A stretch of DNA of 23,008 bases from Folioceros fuciformis (taxonomy: Eukaryota > Anthocerotophyta > Anthocerotopsida > Anthocerotales). Where the stretch lies: assembly GCA_049999805.1 (NCBI GenBank), contig JBNGIO010005931.1, forward strand, positions 161,322 through 184,329, in the 5' to 3' direction. Under the pieces are notes generated by a model. It searched no databases. It had not been told where the DNA came from and saw only the letters and a program-made list of their open reading frames with translations. How positions within the stretch are numbered: position 1 is the first letter of the stretch; every line of letters begins with the position of its first letter. The translations under genes and the position numbers were made by a program. Shown in pieces: positions 8,283 to 18,409 of this stretch.

Positions 8283-10245
8283 AGCTTTTTTGAGAGGTAT
8301 ATGAACATGAAGAGGAAGAGCAAGGAGGCATTGTGATCGACCTTCAAAGAAAGAAGACTCTGAAAATTGCCGTGATTTCCCTCATGAAACCTAGAGAGGT
8401 GAGAACTAACAATGGTTGGGTAGTCTACTAGTTGGCTTTAGCCCCCGTTGGTGGGGCTGGCCAAATGGATTTTATGCTTCTTGCAAAGCAAGAAGATAGA
8501 TCATATGGTCGATCATTTTCTGGTCTTCCTCCATGAGGTGGTCAATGGTGCACAGGTAAATTGGACTCGAATTATTTTCAAGTGGGCAAGTAAGGAAAGG
8601 GCCAACTTGCTAGTGAAATCTCCCCGTCCCTCCCTCCTCTCACCTTTCTTGATTCACCTTCTTGCCCACACTAAGTGTTTAACCGAGTTGGAAGTGGTGT
8701 CCTCCCTCCATAGATGGAAGCCAGTCAGGGAGATCAAGGTCGAGGAGGAGCCTAAAAATGTTTCGGGGAGGATTCCAACAGTTGGGAGTATGAGACGCTG
8801 GGGGATCAAGAGGGGAAAGCTGCGACAACCAGGAAGAGGAAGGGTCAAGCAATAGGGCGAGGCAGGGCCAAGAGAGAGAAGACCGGGCCAAGCGAACAGG
8901 AGGTGGCAACCCCAACTCAAATCACCAGATCTAGGGTTGCCATAGAATCATGAGAGGAACCGAGAAAAGAGAAAAGGCAACCCACTCCCGCCACAACACA
9001 GAAAAACGATGTGCCAGGAGTTAATGGATCTGTAGTTGGAGCAAGAGAGTTAGTGTCGACGGCGGAGGGTTTTGAGGAGTGGAAGGATATTTTCGGGGCC
9101 ACTCCCTTGAGCTGACCAGCAAGAGCAGGAGCAGAGGGCGTAGCCCGAGTAAAAGAGTAGCTCTGGAAAAGGATGGGGTGGGAGCAGCCCAGATCGGCGA
9201 TTTACAAGGACTGACCTTAGCCATGGCCCAGACCTAGATGGACCTCCTCAACTAGGCCGCCGTGGCACTCACATGGCTCAGCATGCAGGGGCAACAGGAG
9301 AAAATGTTGAGAGAAAAGCTGGAAGAGGTCGAATGCAAAAACCAGGTAGTGGAGGAGTTGAAGGTGATGGCAAATCAGCAAGAGGCCCTGGTAAATCAGG
9401 TGAAGACATCCCATGCTACAATTGAGGAGCTTCAAAATGAAATCTCTTGAACTCAAGAGCCAATGGTGACACTGGAAAAATTCAAAAGGCTGGCCGAGAG
9501 ATACAAGAGGGAGCGGGATGAGGCAAGAGCCAGGGTTAGGAGCAAGGTGGGGAGGCCGAAGAAGGGAAAATCTTCAGCCACTGCGGTGGCCGAAGCGGCA
9601 ACTATGGTGGAATCAGCCACTATTGCGGAGACAGGAACCGGAGTGGTTGAGTTCGTCACCGTTGTGAAAGGAGGAACGGGGATGGTGGAACCAGCCACTG
9701 ACAAGACTATGGTAGAGGAGCATGCAACACCCTTGGAATGCAGGAGGCAGCCACCCAAGGACTGTCAACTGGAGGAGTGGGTAAGGACCTCTCTAGTTGG
9801 GGGCCACATTGTACTGCGATGTAGGGATGAAGATACCCATGTTCCTGGCTTCCAATTGAATGGTGAGCGGGTGCTCACTCTAAATGTGTATGTGGTGGTT
9901 GGAACAAGAGGGGGCAGGAACTAATGGCTGCACCCTTTAACAACCACGGGCTGTTACCAATGGTTCTTGCAAATGGGTGCTGGAGTGTACTCCTCACAAG
10001 TGAGGCTGCAGGATATGGCAGAAGAGGAAGTGCAGGTTTGGGTGGAAGATTGCACAGTGTGGTTGTCTAGTGAGGAAGAGCTAATACGGAGCCCTAGGAG
10101 AGAGGAGAGAGCTGTGGATAGTGGAAGTGAAGTGGAAGTATCGTGGGAAGACCTCCTGGATCAGCGATGGGGGCAGAAGGGCTCGGGGGATTCTAAGAGA
10201 GTGGAGGCCGAGACAGTCGCAGTGGAGACAGGCACAATAGTCTAG
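8283..10245 (+). pseudogene. Decayed mobile-element-like protein with basic and coiled-coil regions
   Basis: A protein of roughly 600 residues can be followed across frames. It begins with a globular, gag-like or plant-mobile-element-like domain (8283-8750; FFERYMNMKRKSKEA, then KKIDHMVDHFLVFLHEVV and VNWTRIIFKWASKE). After a frameshift near 8755 comes a basic linker (TTRKRKGQAIGRGRAKREK, 8822-8878), then EGFEEWKDIFGATPL, a second frameshift near 9110, an RSRGRSPSKR stretch, and a long coiled coil from about 9280 to 9530 (EKMLREKLEEVE..., ERYKRERDEARARVR). A GRPKKGK AT-hook-like motif follows, then an Ala/Val/Thr repeat and an acidic tail. Internal stops: 9235-9237, 9253-9255, 9448-9450 and 9922-9924. 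No pol domains are seen. The domain order resembles proteins of plant transposons or gag-only retroelements, but I cannot name the family. Confidence 0.55.
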
Positions 10246-10690
10246 GAGGCACTAGGTCAGAATATTATAGGATAATCTACTCATGAATTTTGAACCAAGT
10301 AGTGTTGAACGTAGAAGTGTGTCGGGAACATTTAATTATTTCTGAAGACTCAGAAAGGCTGCAGCAGTAATGGTGCTCCAAGGCCAAATGTATAAGGGAC
10401 TAGGTTGTGTCTCTCTCTTGAGACAATTCCAGGTGTGAGCTTCCGTGTGCTGAATTTGTGCGCTGTGGGTTGGAGGCATCCGATCGATGGAGATATGATT
10501 CAGCATGCTATCCTCTCTTCACAAGAGGACTAGGAACATCCTTGGGTGGTCGAGAGTTATGTGACCTAACTCCGCGATTGGTGTGGCTAATGGAAGGGGT
10601 GCTATGCACTTGTGAGGGAAAGAATTTATGTAGAAGGTCAGGGTGGGAACATGAGTTTTGTGAAACCCCTGGAAAGCAGAGAGGGAGCGC

Positions 10691-10706
10691 GAGTTTCGCG
10701 AAACTC
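10691..10706. repeat. Perfect 16-bp palindrome with a decayed second copy
   Basis: GAGTTTCGCGAAACTC is self-complementary. A near copy, GAGTTTTGTGAAAC, lies 38 bases upstream at 10653-10666 and differs only by C-to-T at both CpG positions. The pair looks like a duplicated site of which one copy lost its CpGs by deamination. Confidence 0.85.
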
Positions 10707-10774
10707 TTGTGAAGCCATCCGGCTGCAATTTTTCCCTTCCTCACTGCACTGCCTAACAAGGCTGTGTTTAATCT

Positions 10775-10837
10775 CCAAGGAGGGGTTTATGTGGCCCAAG
10801 GAGGGGGCTGTATGGCCCAAGGAGGAGGATTGTGTGA
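10775..10837 (+). repeat. Three imperfect 21-bp tandem repeats
   Basis: Three units begin CCAAGGAGG at 10775, 10796 and 10817 with a 21-bp period. Units 1 and 2 end in TATGTGGC and TGTATGGC; the third diverges in its second half. Confidence 0.8.
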
Positions 10838-12315
10838 AGATTTGGTGTGTGAGAAGTGTGAGTGTTTGAAATTGTGCAGCGATGAAGAAGATTGGAGGTA
10901 GATTGTGTGAAGAATCAGTAATGCAGAGAGGCGCTGCGGTGAGGTTGGCCCTAATCTGCATCTACCAGAGTAATATGGTTGTAGAATAACGTAAGTATGG
11001 CTTGGTGTGCATGAGAATCAATCTGCACAAGCCATAGCTCCTTCATAGGCGTGGCCATAGACCCCTCGTCATGTAAGCGCTGTGAGAGTGCACCAAACGG
11101 GTGGGTCCCACCACGGTGACGAAATCCACTACCCTCGGTTGTTAAATCCACTACCGCGGTGGCAGAACTCACTATAGTGGCAGAGTTAGGAATGACAGTG
11201 GCGAACTTAGGCACAGTGGTGGAGTACATCTTGTAGGAACTAACGGCACAGAGTCTAGAAGTCATAGAATTTAAACAACTTGACACAACCCATTCCCTTG
11301 GGATCGAATCCTAGGACTATAACAATGTAGAGGGTGAATGTGGACCTCATTGTGTCCCTAGACACGGAATTTCACTCCATAGGCAGCCTTTCGGTTGTTT
11401 TGTTTGTAATGTCACATGCTTTGGTGCTCGCCTTTTATTGGGCGGAGCAGCCAGTGGAGGCGACATTGGCAACACTCCATTGCCTATGCAGTCAGCTCCT
11501 TGTGCTTGCAAAAGCGCAAAGCATAGCAGTACTAAATCATCAAACACCAAAACCAAGGCAACAGAATAAGAGATTGTACCAACTTCGAGTTCATCTTCGA
11601 TTTCAGTGCATCCTTGTGTTGAATGGCTTTTTGGACCTATGTAGAGGCAGACTAATTGGGGCACGTTCAGTAGTTCGAGCCCCCACCGTAAGGTCCGTTC
11701 GGGATTTCTCAAAGCTGGAGGACAATATTGGACAAGGGGAGAGCATACGAGGCATAACATTAGTAGGGGGGGATGAGCGGCGAGTGTGGAGCAAAGAAGA
11801 GGTAGCGGAATGGAGTGCAAGTTTGGCCTAGAGCGGTGAGGGCGAGATCTACTGTCCGGCGGAGTGCTGCGACCACGGAGAGGTTGGGTAACTCTCCCCA
11901 AACGGTGCCACTTGAGTTGTCGCTGCAATTGAGGGTTGCCAAGTTTGCTCCCCGAACACCATGGTCCTTCAACGTCTTTCGGATGAGACCCCCAAAGCCC
12001 CCCGAAGCCACTCCCAACTGCTCCTTTGGACTTGTTCTTGAAGTCAGCTGGGTATGAAGATCGGTGTATGCACAAGGGGACCTGCGAATGAGGGAAAGCA
12101 AGGTGGTGAGCGAGACAGACAACCAGAGAGGAGCAGCAGCGGGGATGAGTGGACAATGGAACTGCAAGGCCCATTCTATGTTAAGTTGTTGAACATTTAT
12201 ACAGGGCCGGACCTCTAGTCCGGGCAACATTCATTAATGCAAAAAAACTAAGTTCTATTCTAGGGATCTGCTGCCTTGGGGCTAGCAGTAGCCAGCTAGA
12301 TCCTAACAAAAAGAC

Positions 12316-14154
12316 TTAATGGGAAGGCGGTGGAGTGGGTGGGGTGGGGTTTGGCGAAGGAGCTACGCCTGCGGAGCCTACGGGAGAGGTGGGACTAGGA
12401 GGAGATTCTGCTCCACCAATGGGGATGGGTAGGTCGGCAAAGCTAGTATGGGGAGAATGGACTACAACCTGCAGATCGGGGTCCGGTGAAGATGGGCCAG
12501 CCTCTTGAGGTGTTGGGCTACTTGGGGCGGTCCGCGCATCGGAGGGCGGGTCCGATGCTATGACTATGGCCGCGTACTCCGCCGTCTCACTTAGGACCCG
12601 GAGTACCTTGCTGTGGAAGATGACGTGGCTATCATCCAATTGTTGGATGGCATCCACCACCATTCTTCGGAGAGTTTACTACTCCGACCACCATCTAGCC
12701 TCTGGGAGGTTGGCATGTTAAGCTGTTGCCGTTGCTACATAGCGCCGGAGCTCCTCGAGGTCTACAAAGGTGACTGTGGCAGACTCACGTATCCAGAGAT
12801 TGTTCACTACCTCCGTCTGCGCCTGGACAAGGGCTACCTCTCGGTGCTCCTCCCGAGCTCCGAAGTCTGCTAGTTGTGCCTCTAGATCTTTGACTTTGGC
12901 GCACAAAGCGTCGGACTTCTGCAAGAGTGCCTTCCGTTCCCCATTCCACAGATCTCTGTGGGTCTGCATACTTTTGTGCATCTACGCGAGGTCTGTCTTT
13001 AGAGTCCAGACCTCTTGTTGGGCCACCTTCTCCTTTACCTGCACTGCCTGGAGCCTGCCTCGCATCTCTTCCAACTGCTGGGCATACTCCTCTAGATTAC
13101 GGGACCCCCCCTTTTCATCCTCCAAGGCGCGGTTCCATTCCTTTTGGTACCGGTCTTGGTTTGCTATGTGCCGCCTGCAAGCTTCCTGAGCATCTATCTC
13201 CCGCTTCCTCCAAGCCTGCCGTTCCTCCGCGTGGATGGCCTCCATCGCTACCTGTGCCCAAGCGTTTTCTTCCTGGGCTTCTCCCCGCTGCCTCTCCAGG
13301 TCTGCTGTCTAATTGGCACTTGTGTTCTTAGCTCCTGTAGGGACTTATCCTGTTTGCTTCGATATTTTTTGGACTCCTCATGGAGTTTTGTGGTGTGCCC
13401 AACAGCTTTTTTCCCTTAGGGTGGACAAGTAGGTTGCAAACTCAATCATCCTCCTGCAGAGGGCAATATTTTTGCCCTCCCATGCCACGACTTGTCCAAA
13501 GGACGATGCTAGCCCCTCCGCCACACTCGTGATGATTCCATGAGCTGCTTGTGTCGCGCCTTCTGCAGTTGCTCTGGTGTACAACCGAAAGTTAGGAGGC
13601 AAGGAGGCTATCCCGAAAGATGTCTAGATAGCCCTCCTCATGGCTTCTAGGTCCGTAATACCTCCTTTGATGAGATCTTCTAGAACTATTAACCGCGACA
13701 GAGTTTTTCGCCGGTTGGTCTCCTCCTGGGTTGGGCGTGGTGCAGGAGTTGGTATTACTCTGGCAAGTGGCGGACTAGGAGAACGACGTCCCCGCCCCTT
13801 CTTCCGCCCATGCGGCAAGGGAGGTCGCTTCACTTTAAATGGCCCAATCCCATGCCACTCGTTATAGTCGAGCTAAGTGGCTAACCGGACCAACTCCATC
13901 TGGTCCGCCTTCTCCCGTGTCTTGGGTGGACTTGTTGCTCCTGATACTGGGGCCAAAAAGTCTTCTAGCTCCGGACTAGGAGGAGGTGGGGCACTCCGCA
14001 ATAGAATCCTTCAGCCTATTGTGGACATTACCCGTATAGTCCGTCGCTTTGGTGGAGGAACTTGGGCTAGTGGGGCCCCTGCCTTCTACTTTGGAGAAAA
14101 TAAGTTGGGTTTTCCTATAGCAACTATTTCATAGCCATCCAATGAGATAATCCT
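12316..14154 (-). pseudogene. Decayed large coiled-coil protein, probably of a mobile element
   Basis: One minus-strand frame can be followed for about 610 codons. N-terminal Pro-rich part (PPPPSPELEDFLAP), then NEWHGIGPFKVKRPPLPHGR, a basic stretch (GRKKGRGRRSPSPP), a helical region (LEDLIKGGITDLEAMRRAI and SFGIASLPPNFRLYTRAT), a long coiled coil from about 13300 to 12720 rich in Glu, Gln, Arg and Ala, then LPEARWWSE and a Pro/Ser-rich acidic tail (SPTPQEAGPSSPDPDLQ). Internal stops are TAG at 14086, 13873, 13624, 13309, 12982 and 12679, TAA at 12718 and 12676, and TGA at 14011 (lowest coordinate given). A one-base shift at a T-run near 13406 is undone near 13310. I see no polymerase, integrase or transposase domain. 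Sharing a coiled-coil layout with the convergent plus-strand pseudogene suggests related element types, but I see no direct sequence match. The family is unknown to me. Confidence 0.55.
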
Positions 14155-15363
14155 TCAGCTCCTTGAACTGACCAATTAGTTCCAAAAATTAGTTTACTGA
14201 CCCTTGGGTATTAGGTGTACTAACCCACAATTTGTTAGTATATTGACATGACGTAAGTTCATTTCTAACGAAGAAAAACATAGCGTCAGCAGTAGTGGGG
14301 AGTTGCAAGAGCTAACCTCATGTTGGATTTTAAAAATTTTAAACAAGTAGATAACCTAACTAGTCGGAGTGAGTGAGGTCAACGGGTAAGTTTCCTCAGT
14401 CACAAGATTGGAGCTCCATGGACTTTCCCGCAATCCTTGAACTGACATAAAGGTTAGACAAGTAGAGTAAAAAGTAAAGCCGAGGGAAGTCGGGAAAATC
14501 AGCAAATAGGAAAACAAAAAATAAAAAGGGGCAAGAAGAAAGAAAGAAATGGGAGATGAGGATGAGGGTTTGCCACGCGCGGTGTAGTTTTCAATTTTTT
14601 GAAGTCTTGTACCAAGGTGGTTCACAACAAGAAAAATGGGCTTGGTCTTCCTCTTTTATGTATTGTAGGGTTTTTTCGGCATAGGGTTTCTGTTGCTCTG
14701 CAGCGAGTGTTGGCTAATGCCATATACTAGACGACAACATTGGCAGGAGAGGCGGCGTTAGCAATTCTAGTGGTAGGTAGACCCTTTTTTTCTCCTAGAC
14801 CATGATGGCTTATGTGTTTTTGGTAGGCATTAGGCTTTAGGAGGTTAGCCCCTAGTGTCCCTAACATGGTTTATCTTCTCTCTAGGGGTAGATGGAATTT
14901 CCCATCTTGTTTTTCTAAAATAAATAAGGGACTTTACCAATAATAATAACTATTTTTCTATTTTATCATTATTTACCTAATAATAACTAGATCTTTGTCT
15001 ATTTTATTCTTATCTACCTAACAACTTTCTTCATTTCAAAGTAAAATCAGGAAAATAATTATCTTTGAAGTATGTACCAAATCTCTATGAAAGATGAAGC
15101 ACAAATGATATCATTCATTGTTAGCCCTTGTAGATTTGTAATCGATTCAAAATCCTTCATTGTTAGTCCTTGTAGATTTGTAGTCAATTTAGAGCGTTGC
15201 GCTTAAGTCGGGTGTGTGAAAGAAGGTTTGTTATGAAGTTGGATTTGAGTAGACAAAGGGCATTGCGCTTGGAGGGGCGTGTGCAAAAGTAGGTTTGTTC
15301 TGAAATTGGATTTATACAGGCACTTCTCAAACAAACACCTATCCGATCAACGGACATGCTTTT
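14155..15363. other. AT-rich non-coding stretch with short duplications
   Basis: No gene is supported. Around 14940-15020 an AT-rich segment of about 40 bp (AATAATAACT...TTTACCTA) is imperfectly duplicated. At 15114-15190 a 42-bp unit starting TTCATTGTTAG occurs twice, and from 15194 a 66-bp unit starting GCGTTGCGCTT / GCATTGCGCTT occurs twice. Such stacked duplications are typical of neutrally evolving intergenic DNA. Confidence 0.6.
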
Positions 15364-15518
15364 CAACATTAGAGACATCTTCAATATCTCTCCACAACAT
15401 TAGAGACTTCTTCAATATCTCTCCACGACATTAGCGACATCTTCAACATCTCTCCACAACATTGAAGACATCTTCAATATCTCTCCAAAACATTAGAGAC
15501 ATCTTCGATATCTCTCCA
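15364..15518. repeat. Minisatellite, five 31-bp units
   Basis: Units start at 15364, 15395, 15426, 15457 and 15488, each of the form CAACATTAGAGACATCTTCA followed by ATATCTCTCCA, with one to four differences per unit. There is no spacer between units, so it is a tandem array. It is followed at 15535-15593 by three looser units around AGTCCCCGTGAAGAA / GTTCCCGTGGAGAA / AGTCCCCGAGGAGAA. Confidence 0.95.
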
Positions 15519-15599
15519 CAACGATAATGGTACAGAGTCCCCGTGAAGAACGTACGGTTCCCGTGGAGAACATAGAGTCCCCGAGGAGAATACCACATC

Positions 15600-16183
15600 T
15601 CAACGGCGTGATGCGTGGCGACATGTAGGTCACCCATGAGACAACGAGTGAAGAAATTGTAGATCTTAAAGAAGTTCCGTCTTCCCACCTTTGTCGTCCT
15701 TCCGAATTTCTACGTAATACTCATCCATTATCATTTCATGTGCTCTATAAAGAAGTTCTACGGGCAGCCTAATTGAAACTGTCCAAAATCTTAGGCCATT
15801 CCTCACCGTGGGAATTTCCAGACTTTTTTTAACGCTTCCGATTCCTCCCTATATTGTATATTCAATTTCCTCAAGACCTCAACCGTTTCAATGGCTCTGT
15901 TTCGTTTTTTGTTAGCCTCTAACGACATAACCAGCTCATCCACTCAGTACCTGAATTACGCTCATTTTTCACGTAGTTAAAGCTGAGATGGTAAGGACCA
16001 GAAGAGATGCCCACGGAACAAACATAGTACGGCAGATAAATTGTCTGAACTGAGCGAAGTCGGCTTTCCAGGTTCCGACCAATGACAAAAAAAGACAATA
16101 CAACCAGTGCTCACAAACTCATCGCAATACAAGTTATCAACATCTGCGAGGACCGGTAATGCTTCCCACCCGCAGGTCAAGTC
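15600..16183. other. Downstream flank and probable 3' UTR of the CPP1-like gene
   Basis: No coding sequence is supported. The 3' UTR of the minus-strand gene must start at 16183; no canonical AATAAA was found close by on the minus strand, but T-rich and TTGTATT-type elements (16100-16135) are the kind plants use for polyadenylation. Confidence 0.45.
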
Positions 16184-18190
16184 TCACCGGTAGAAGGACC
16201 CGGTCACAAACAGGATCACAGCTGACACGACCGTAATGAAAAGCTTCTACAGCCAACCAAAAAAATGAATTATAGACTTCCTGAAGCATGCATTAACCAG
16301 CAGTCCACAACGCACTCTGTATCCAAGGCAAGGAGGTACCTGGCTGTTGAGTAGAGTCCTTGGAATGTTCTGCCCCAACAAATCGAAGACATTCAAAGTG
16401 CCAGTAAAAGCCTGAAAAGCCAGTTTCGACAAACATCTTCACACCCCAGGAAATGCCATGTTCGAGGCAGCGACGGCAGAAAAAGAACCAGAACAAGGAA
16501 TAGTATAAGGTTCGATTAAAAAGAGCTCCCAGACTCGGTGTGATAGCATTCTACAGAGGTAGCTCCGAGTACACTTACGTACCATTGCAGCTATGCTCAC
16601 CGGGCAGAATACAAGGGCAAGTGTGCGTAACAACCGTCTACCCTTTTTTTCCATGTCTACCCTCTGGGTGCCGTCCTACAGGTAGCGGTGAAAGTTTTGG
16701 GTAAAGTCACACGTCAGTAACAAGTGATCCACAGCTGTCAGCAAGATTCTCAACATACCTCGGTAAATGATGAATCAGTCTCAGAGGGTTGCAACTTGTA
16801 GAACACAGAGAACATGTAGCCGAAAATAAGAAACTGAAGAGGTCTCCAATCTGCTGTTTGGTCGAAAACAGCCCAGATTGCCTGATGGGCTTGACAGTAA
16901 GAAATCAGAACTCCTCAACCCGGTGTTCCAGTAGTAAGGAAAGCAGGAAACATGATATACAGAAAGACAGTGAGGTGGCTTACAAAGAACACAGACACAG
17001 CAAAATTGAATGCGATTTCTCTGGTACTTGATTTGGCAAACCTGCATGGTGGAATCTTTTAACGAAAGACAACCAAACAGGAGAATCATACAGTGCCATC
17101 CACCTGATCCAGCACCCATTAACTTCTTGGATAAGAAGAAAAGAATTCAGAATGACTGGATATACAGTCCACCTTGGGCCCCAGGGAAAAAGGGGTTGGC
17201 GATCTGCATGTCTGATCTCCCTAGAGACCTGGCAGTGACAAGGAAAACTTAAGTCCATACAACAGGAGCTCTTCCCACGGACAAGAACACCAGTCAAAGA
17301 AAGGCAAACTCACCTTGAACGAACCAAAGGATATACCCTGCTTCCGATTTGACAACTGTTTCATCATGATTTGGTCATACGCCCCTTCCAACTTCAAGCA
17401 AACACACAGACTTTAGAGGCATCTTTGATCCCTCTCCGACCCGGGGAGTGAGAAATGCGTTCACTGTTAAAAAAAAAGAAGCATACAGCAACACACGACG
17501 TTGACCTCTGTGCTGGAGACCACTGAATCTTAACACTTCCTCGAATTACGACACAAGCCCCAGGACCCACGTACTGCGTGACAAAGACCGGACCGGTAAA
17601 ATAACATCTTACCAGAGCCATAGCGCCTTCGTCTCCCTTCTTTTCCGCATCTTTGAACTTCCTGTCGAAGGCAGCCTTCACAATGTCGAATTTCTGGATG
17701 GGGTTGACTCCAAGGACCTGTGATCGGCCAGGGTACGGGCCACGGGTTTGCACTACGCACTCACAAACTTCGCCAAAAACAGAAGCAACAGATACAGGCC
17801 TGATTTGCACCTCATACGGATCAGGGACACCTGCCGGTGGCTGGTTGGCACTCATGCCAGCGAGGCAGATCACTGCTGTCTGCACTCTCGGGTAGCGCCT
17901 GTGGCACATAATGCACAAACGTTTATATTAGTAAATCGTTCTTTGCCAGAGGAACATACATCGATGTTGCAAGGGGCGTCCACATGACGTGCGGAGACTT
18001 CATCTGGGAGGTCAGCTGCGTCGAGCTGAACATGACCGAAATCGCAGCTTAGAGGCACAACGTAAAAAACAAAAAAAGCGAGAGAAGCGAACCGCACAAG
18101 AGGCCTGCGTCTTGCACAGATACGAGGCCCTCGTGGAGAGACTTGCAGCCACTGCATCGAGGACGACAGCGAGGCCGGAAGAGAAGCCAT
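16184..18190 (-). CDS. CPP1-like (DUF3353) J-like chloroplast membrane protein, 10 exons
   Basis: Predicted 277 aa. Exons: 18190-18093, 17898-17811, 17717-17613, 17391-17314, 17228-17173, 17041-16984, 16881-16759, 16675-16583, 16411-16340 and 16246-16184 (TGA). All introns are GT-AG; the exon 1 donor (CG/GTTCGC) is the weakest call. Residues 1-47 look like a chloroplast transit peptide (MASLPASLSSSMQW, Ser- and Arg-rich, ending near VICLAG). Residues 59-115 form a J-like domain (DPYE-VLGVNPIQKFD, KKGDEGAMALLEGAYDQI) without the HPD motif, so it should not stimulate Hsp70 in the usual way. Then the family signature GISFGSFKVSREIRHADRQP and PWGPR, followed by four probable membrane helices (about 150-170, 174-192, 216-240, 258-275) and the terminal SFYR. 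Relatives in Arabidopsis include CPP1, which stabilises protochlorophyllide oxidoreductase; this copy looks closer to the second DUF3353 paralogue. Length and conserved blocks look intact, so it is probably functional. Confidence 0.92.
17718..17810 (-). other. Stop-free 93-nt intron of the CPP1-like gene
   Basis: The intron splits the conserved block DPYE / VLGVNP. It begins GTGCAAATC and ends GATCACAG, is exactly 31 codons long, and has no stop in the reading frame. Retention would insert 31 residues without breaking the frame, inside the J-like domain. Family conservation across the junction argues that it is normally removed. Confidence 0.8.
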
Positions 18191-18409
18191 GTTCGCTGTT
18201 GGCGCCAAGGCTCAAGACTTGATGGCACAACTCTCTATCAGGTCTCTATGGTCGGTTTTAACAATTTAGGGTTTAGTCTTATCGTCTTAGGGTGTTATAG
18301 TGAGCCGGTGTTGAGCTGAATCTCGACCAAGTCAGCTAGCATTGGGCGGTGTCACCGCAAGCATCTGTTCTAAGGGTGTGTCACTGTGCGCCGGCGACTG
18401 AGGAGCCTC
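18191..18409. promoter_or_regulatory. Shared bidirectional promoter with telo-box
   Basis: Only 219 bp separate the start codons of the divergent CPP1-like and LSM12 genes, so both 5' UTRs and promoters must share this segment. TTAGGGTTTAG at 18266-18276 contains the plant telo-box (AAACCCTAA on the minus strand), known from promoters of translation and growth-related genes; a half copy CTTAGGGTG lies at 18286-18294. No clear TATA box is visible for either direction, typical of broadly expressed plant genes. Confidence 0.8.

Larger units (their letters stand above)
10250..12310. other. Repeat-scarred stretch without a supported gene
   Basis: It lies between two convergent pseudogenes. It holds a pair of related palindromes (10653-10666, 10691-10706), a 21-bp triple repeat (10775-10837) and a short duplicate of the Ala/Val module of the plus-strand pseudogene (about 11130-11235). 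Long open frames at 11334-11831 (plus) and 11347-12174 (minus) overlap one another and show no domain. A 6-bp stem inverted repeat, CCGGAC...GTCCGG (12207-12223), next to a TATAAAT on the minus strand (12194-12200), might be part of an LTR of the minus-strand element. Confidence 0.5.

Noticed and set aside
11334-12174. Two long overlapping open frames on opposite strands
   Set aside because: Neither shows a domain, a plausible composition or a splice structure; mutually overlapping frames of this size occur by chance in GC-moderate DNA.
527-14088. An alternative genetic code in which TAG and TAA mean glutamine, as in some ulvophyte algae
   Set aside because: The two intact genes use only CAA and CAG for glutamine, and LSM12 ends on TAG exactly where its family ends. 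The pseudogenes also contain TGA stops and frameshifts.
15364-15518. CRISPR array
   Set aside because: The repeats are contiguous 31-bp units without unique spacers, and the genome is a plant nuclear genome.
16980-17297. Single-exon minus-strand ORF containing the PWGPR block
   Set aside because: It reads through two splice junctions of the CPP1-like gene; the conserved block belongs to exon 5 and the rest is intron.
17870-18208. Separate 112-residue protein upstream of the CPP1-like gene
   Set aside because: Its first part is the transit peptide exon; the remainder reads into intron 1.
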